From Aestuariicoccus sp032586235 (GTDB taxonomy: Bacteria > Pseudomonadota > Alphaproteobacteria > Rhodobacterales > Rhodobacteraceae), in NCBI RefSeq assembly GCF_032586235.1, contig NZ_JAWHTD010000018.1:8586-72585 (forward strand): DNA of 64,000 nucleotides, in the 5' to 3' direction. A program made the position numbers and the translations under genes. Of this stretch, positions 61,927 to 64,000 are shown one piece after another. Position 1 is the first letter of the stretch; each line of letters opens with the position of its first letter. The notes under the pieces were generated by a model, which searched no databases, was not told the DNA's origin, and was given only the letters and a program-made list of their open reading frames with translations.

Positions 61927-62328
61927 TCAAGCCACCGCGGTTTGCTGGTGGGAAATCCTCAGCCATTTGTCGTCATCGTTGAGGTAGGTAGAGGCGCAGA
62001 GGGCCTTGTAGATCGGCACATCGGCTTTCTCTGCCGAGACGCGATAGGTGAGAATGGCGATCTGATGACACCGCATCACGCGCCGTTCGGACATAACGAC
62101 GGACCGCCAGCCGGTCCTTTCACGAAGATGGGTCCAGATCTGGTCACCCTGGAGGATGCCGGGCGGATAGGGGAAGACCATGACGGCGTTGGTCGCTGTC
62201 ATTGCCCGCGCATGGTCCGCGTCACTGGTCCAGAAGTGTTCCTCCATGTCCCACAGAACGCCCTGTTCGCGCGGCGATAGCGTCCCGGCATTTGCCGGTC
62301 TCCTTGCGGTCGCGGTTGAGACGGTCAT
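61927..62328 (-). CDS. SnoaL/NTF2-like protein of unknown function
   Basis: The 133-residue protein has the length and alternating pattern of an NTF2-like (DUF4440/SnoaL) fold, with WDMEEHFWTSDADHARAM at the start and TYRVSAEKAD and YLNDDDKWLRISHQQT near the end. No catalytic residues can be named. The start overlaps the upstream gene by ATGA. Confidence 0.65.
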   Translation of the reverse strand: MTVSTATARRPANAGTLSPREQGVLWDMEEHFWTSDADHARAMTATNAVMVFPYPPGILQGDQIWTHLRERTGWRSVVMSERRVMRCHQIAILTYRVSAEKADVPIYKALCASTYLNDDDKWLRISHQQTAVA

Positions 62329-62750
62329 TCGCCTGAGCCCGACCCGCCAACCATGAACATCTGAAACAGCACAAAGATGATCGCGAGCACCGCCCAGATA
62401 GCGCCGCTTGTTCCCGGGCGGCCGTCGGCGACCGGTAAGGCAGCGCGCTTAAGCGTGCCTGACGTCCGGCCATCGGGAAGCAGCTGGCTTAGGTCTCGCG
62501 CGACCCTGCCATGATCGCTTGCGAGAGCGGGAACGTCCCGAAATCGGGCAAGCAGGGTTCCCAATCGCGCCCGGGCAGCGTCGTGTCCCTGCTTGACCAG
62601 GTCAGCGGTCTCTTGCCATGGATCGAGGCCCAGGCGCGCGAGCGTGGAAAGGACCGTCACGACATATCCGTTCCGGTCCTCGCCGACAGACGCATAAAGG
62701 AAACGTTCGAATTCGGGCGGGTGCGGGTTGAGAACATTGGGGTCGGCCAT
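62325..62750 (-). CDS. Tail-anchored protein of unknown function
   Basis: The 141-residue protein has a soluble helical N-terminal part (LARLGLDPWQETADLVKQGH) and one C-terminal TM helix (AIWAVLAIIFVLFQMFMV) followed by GGSGSGE. I do not recognise the family. It is the first of a two-gene unit with the NTF2-like gene. Confidence 0.65.
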   Translation of the reverse strand: MADPNVLNPHPPEFERFLYASVGEDRNGYVVTVLSTLARLGLDPWQETADLVKQGHDAARARLGTLLARFRDVPALASDHGRVARDLSQLLPDGRTSGTLKRAALPVADGRPGTSGAIWAVLAIIFVLFQMFMVGGSGSGE

Positions 62751-63023
62751 CTACTTTCCATTCCTTCGTTGCGGGAACGCAAACCGTCCCTGTTTCCCTA
62801 AGAATACGCGCACGCCAGTCCCTGCGCCCTTACACAAGTCAGTACCGGCGGCCTTCCCCCGTCGCGTTGGCAACCGGATCGGTGCCCGGGGCTAACATGT
62901 GTCAGCGCGAGTCGAACGATCCAGACGTACAAGAGAAGAAATCGTTCGACTGGCCAGGCCCGGGATCTGAGGGGCCGTCAGCAGTGGTGAGCGACGGATC
63001 TGCCAACATCGCGGAGACCAGAG

Positions 63024-63338
63024 ATGAACATGCGGTCGACCAGATCGACGGTGACGTTTTCAAACCCGTTCACCTTGCCGGGATACCCGGGCGAACTGCC
63101 TGCGGGCGACTACGAGGTTCTTGTCGAAGAAGAGCTTCTCCAGGGGCTCAGCTTCGAGGCGTATCGCCGGACGGCGACCTACCTGACAGTGCGTGGCAAG
63201 GGTACGCGCGCTCGGCGAAGTGAGCTGCGGGCGACAACTGAGAGCGACCTGAAGGAGGCGCTCCGCCGGGACGCGGACACACCCGAAGCGAACAATCATA
63301 GCGAAGCGGCGCTTTCTCCGCAGGAGGACTTAGAATGA
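63024..63338 (+). CDS. Conserved protein of unknown function
   Basis: The 104-residue protein has a family-like core FSNPFTLPGYPGELPAGDYE and LLQGLSFEAYRRTATYLTV, which I have seen as a small conserved hypothetical protein in alphaproteobacteria, often near stress genes. A start at residue 3 is possible. It overlaps the next start by ATGA. The 273 bp upstream contain no supported gene. Confidence 0.65.
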   Translation: MNMRSTRSTVTFSNPFTLPGYPGELPAGDYEVLVEEELLQGLSFEAYRRTATYLTVRGKGTRARRSELRATTESDLKEALRRDADTPEANNHSEAALSPQEDLE

Positions 63339-63679
63339 ATACTCCCGAATGGCTCAAACCCGGCATCTATGGTGCCGTGATCGGTGCTGTCTTTGTCGGT
63401 GTCGTCGGATTCACGTGGGGCGGCTGGGTAACCGGCGGCACTTCGAATGACCGGGCGATGGCGATGTCCCGTGACGATGTCGTCGCCTCAATGGTACCGG
63501 TCTGCCTCGACATGGCGCGGTCAGACCCGGCGCGGGCGGACAAGCTTGCAACGATCCGGGCAGCCTCAACCTACCAGAGGCGCGACGCTCTCATGACAGC
63601 CGGCTGGGCGACGATGCCAGGAACCGATGCCCCAGACCGAGACATTGCGCAAGCCTGCCTGAAGGAACTGGACCTCTGA
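63335..63679 (+). CDS. Membrane-anchored small protein
   Basis: The 114-residue protein has an N-terminal TM (AVIGAVFVGVVGFTWGGWV) and a periplasmic part with two Cys (VPVCLDMAR and IAQACLKEL) that could form a disulfide. The function is unknown. It is translationally coupled to the gene before it. Confidence 0.65.
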   Translation: MNTPEWLKPGIYGAVIGAVFVGVVGFTWGGWVTGGTSNDRAMAMSRDDVVASMVPVCLDMARSDPARADKLATIRAASTYQRRDALMTAGWATMPGTDAPDRDIAQACLKELDL

Positions 63680-63786
63680 GGGCATGCTGGTCAGGGCCGA
63701 AAGTGTGAAGGCGAAAAACGCATCACGTCGTCGAATGCGCGCGCCAAGCGACATGCCGAACTACGAAATCCAGAGAGGAGCTTCCA

Positions 63787-63878
63787 ATGCCGTCCGATGA
63801 CAATGGATCTGAAGGTCGTGGACCTTGGAAAAACAGGCAGACCCGCGCTCCCCCTGAGGTTGATGCAATGCTCAGGCG
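63787..63878 (+). pseudogene. hflK 5' fragment, interrupted by IS6-family element
   Basis: The frame starts MPSDDNGSEGRGPWKNRQTR and goes on to PPEVDAMLRR, the N-terminus of HflK (membrane-protease regulator of FtsH) with its Gly/Pro-rich tail before the first helix. The normal continuation GQDRLK is missing and replaced at about 63879 by the end of an IS element. AGAGGAGC lies before the ATG. Only about 31 codons are left. Confidence 0.75.
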
Positions 63879-64000
63879 GGTTTTGTCAGAAGGATTCTGG
63901 TTGAGACGGGCAGTGCGGCCTCTTAGCGTCGGAACATGACCAAACCTGACCCGTTCAAGGGCTTTCACAGCAGCCCGGAAATCATCCGCCTGGCGGTGAT
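63879..64000 (+). mobile_element. IS6-family insertion sequence, left end
   Basis: The element begins near GGTTTTGTCAGAAGGATTCT, which resembles the GGxxCTGTTGCAAA plan of IS6/IS26 terminal repeats. A transposase start follows 57 bp later. The right end is outside the window, so the target duplication cannot be checked. Confidence 0.65.
63936..64000 (+). CDS. IS6-family transposase, N-terminal part
   Basis: The frame reads MTKPDPFKGFHSSPEIIRLA to the end of the window. This start matches IS6-family transposases, whose next segment is the helix-turn-helix domain. The catalytic DDE part is outside. Confidence 0.8.
   Translation, partial: MTKPDPFKGFHSSPEIIRLAV

Overview
The window looks like the chromosome of an alphaproteobacterium of the Rhodobacteraceae (Roseobacter-like). 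The evidence is the high-GC coding, the S10/spc/alpha ribosomal gene order, the AapJQMP amino-acid transporter, an ATP12-type F1 assembly chaperone, and the rpmH-rnpA-yidD-ttcA-yidC neighbourhood. This assignment is inferred from gene content; no 16S gene is present.

Backbone, 1-33,260. Positions 1-8,470 hold the tail of the ribosomal protein/secretion/RNA polymerase cluster (rplE end to rplQ, with secY, adk and rpoA). It has an internal terminator after rpmD, a good promoter candidate before rpsM and several palindromic repeats between genes. Positions 8,643-15,710 hold an HtrA protease, RarA, a multicopper oxidase and an overlapping crcB-pseudouridine synthase-HAD-ATP12 run. Positions 15,906-20,349 hold aapJQMP with an attenuator-like hairpin behind aapJ. 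Positions 20,353-29,251 are mostly on the minus strand: a SixA-like phosphatase, a ferredoxin-like protein, argB, engB, a MOSC protein, yidC, an EAL protein, ttcA, yidD, rnpA and rpmH. Positions 29,541-33,096 hold a VTT membrane protein, a flavoprotein disulfide reductase and a histidine kinase. A tRNA-Arg(ACG) at 33,184-33,260 closes the backbone.

Accessory region, 33,261 to the end. It begins with a prophage-like remnant. First come four copies of a CAGGGAA motif at exact 21-bp spacing, then an overlapping DUF3489-DUF2924-large serine recombinase operon. A divergent operon follows: a ParB-fold/DNA methylase fusion, a DUF5681 protein and a terminase large subunit. No portal, capsid or tail genes follow; the segment ends at an IS3-family fragment. 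Next come a membrane spermidine-synthase-like protein, a cytochrome cluster (including a cytochrome c' with a methionine-rich insert), and a DUF6455 gene flanked by ~167-bp direct repeats.

The largest block is a copper module (45,261-55,891). A CueR-type operator region separates a copper chaperone from a long minus-strand run: CopA, glutaredoxin, 2Fe-2S/FNR reductase, CueR-like regulator, a divergent CDF transporter and a DJ-1/PfpI protein. A second copper ATPase, a VTT protein and a DUF302 protein lie nearby. Remnants of an IS256 transposase and a methyltransferase sit between the two ATPase blocks.

The last ~8 kb carries stress genes: NhaA, a GroES/GroEL pair, a Crp/Fnr regulator and several small proteins, two of which are very short. 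It ends in an hflK gene interrupted by an IS6-family element that runs off the window. The likely story is a metal and general stress resistance island that accumulated beside a tRNA and was rearranged by several IS families.
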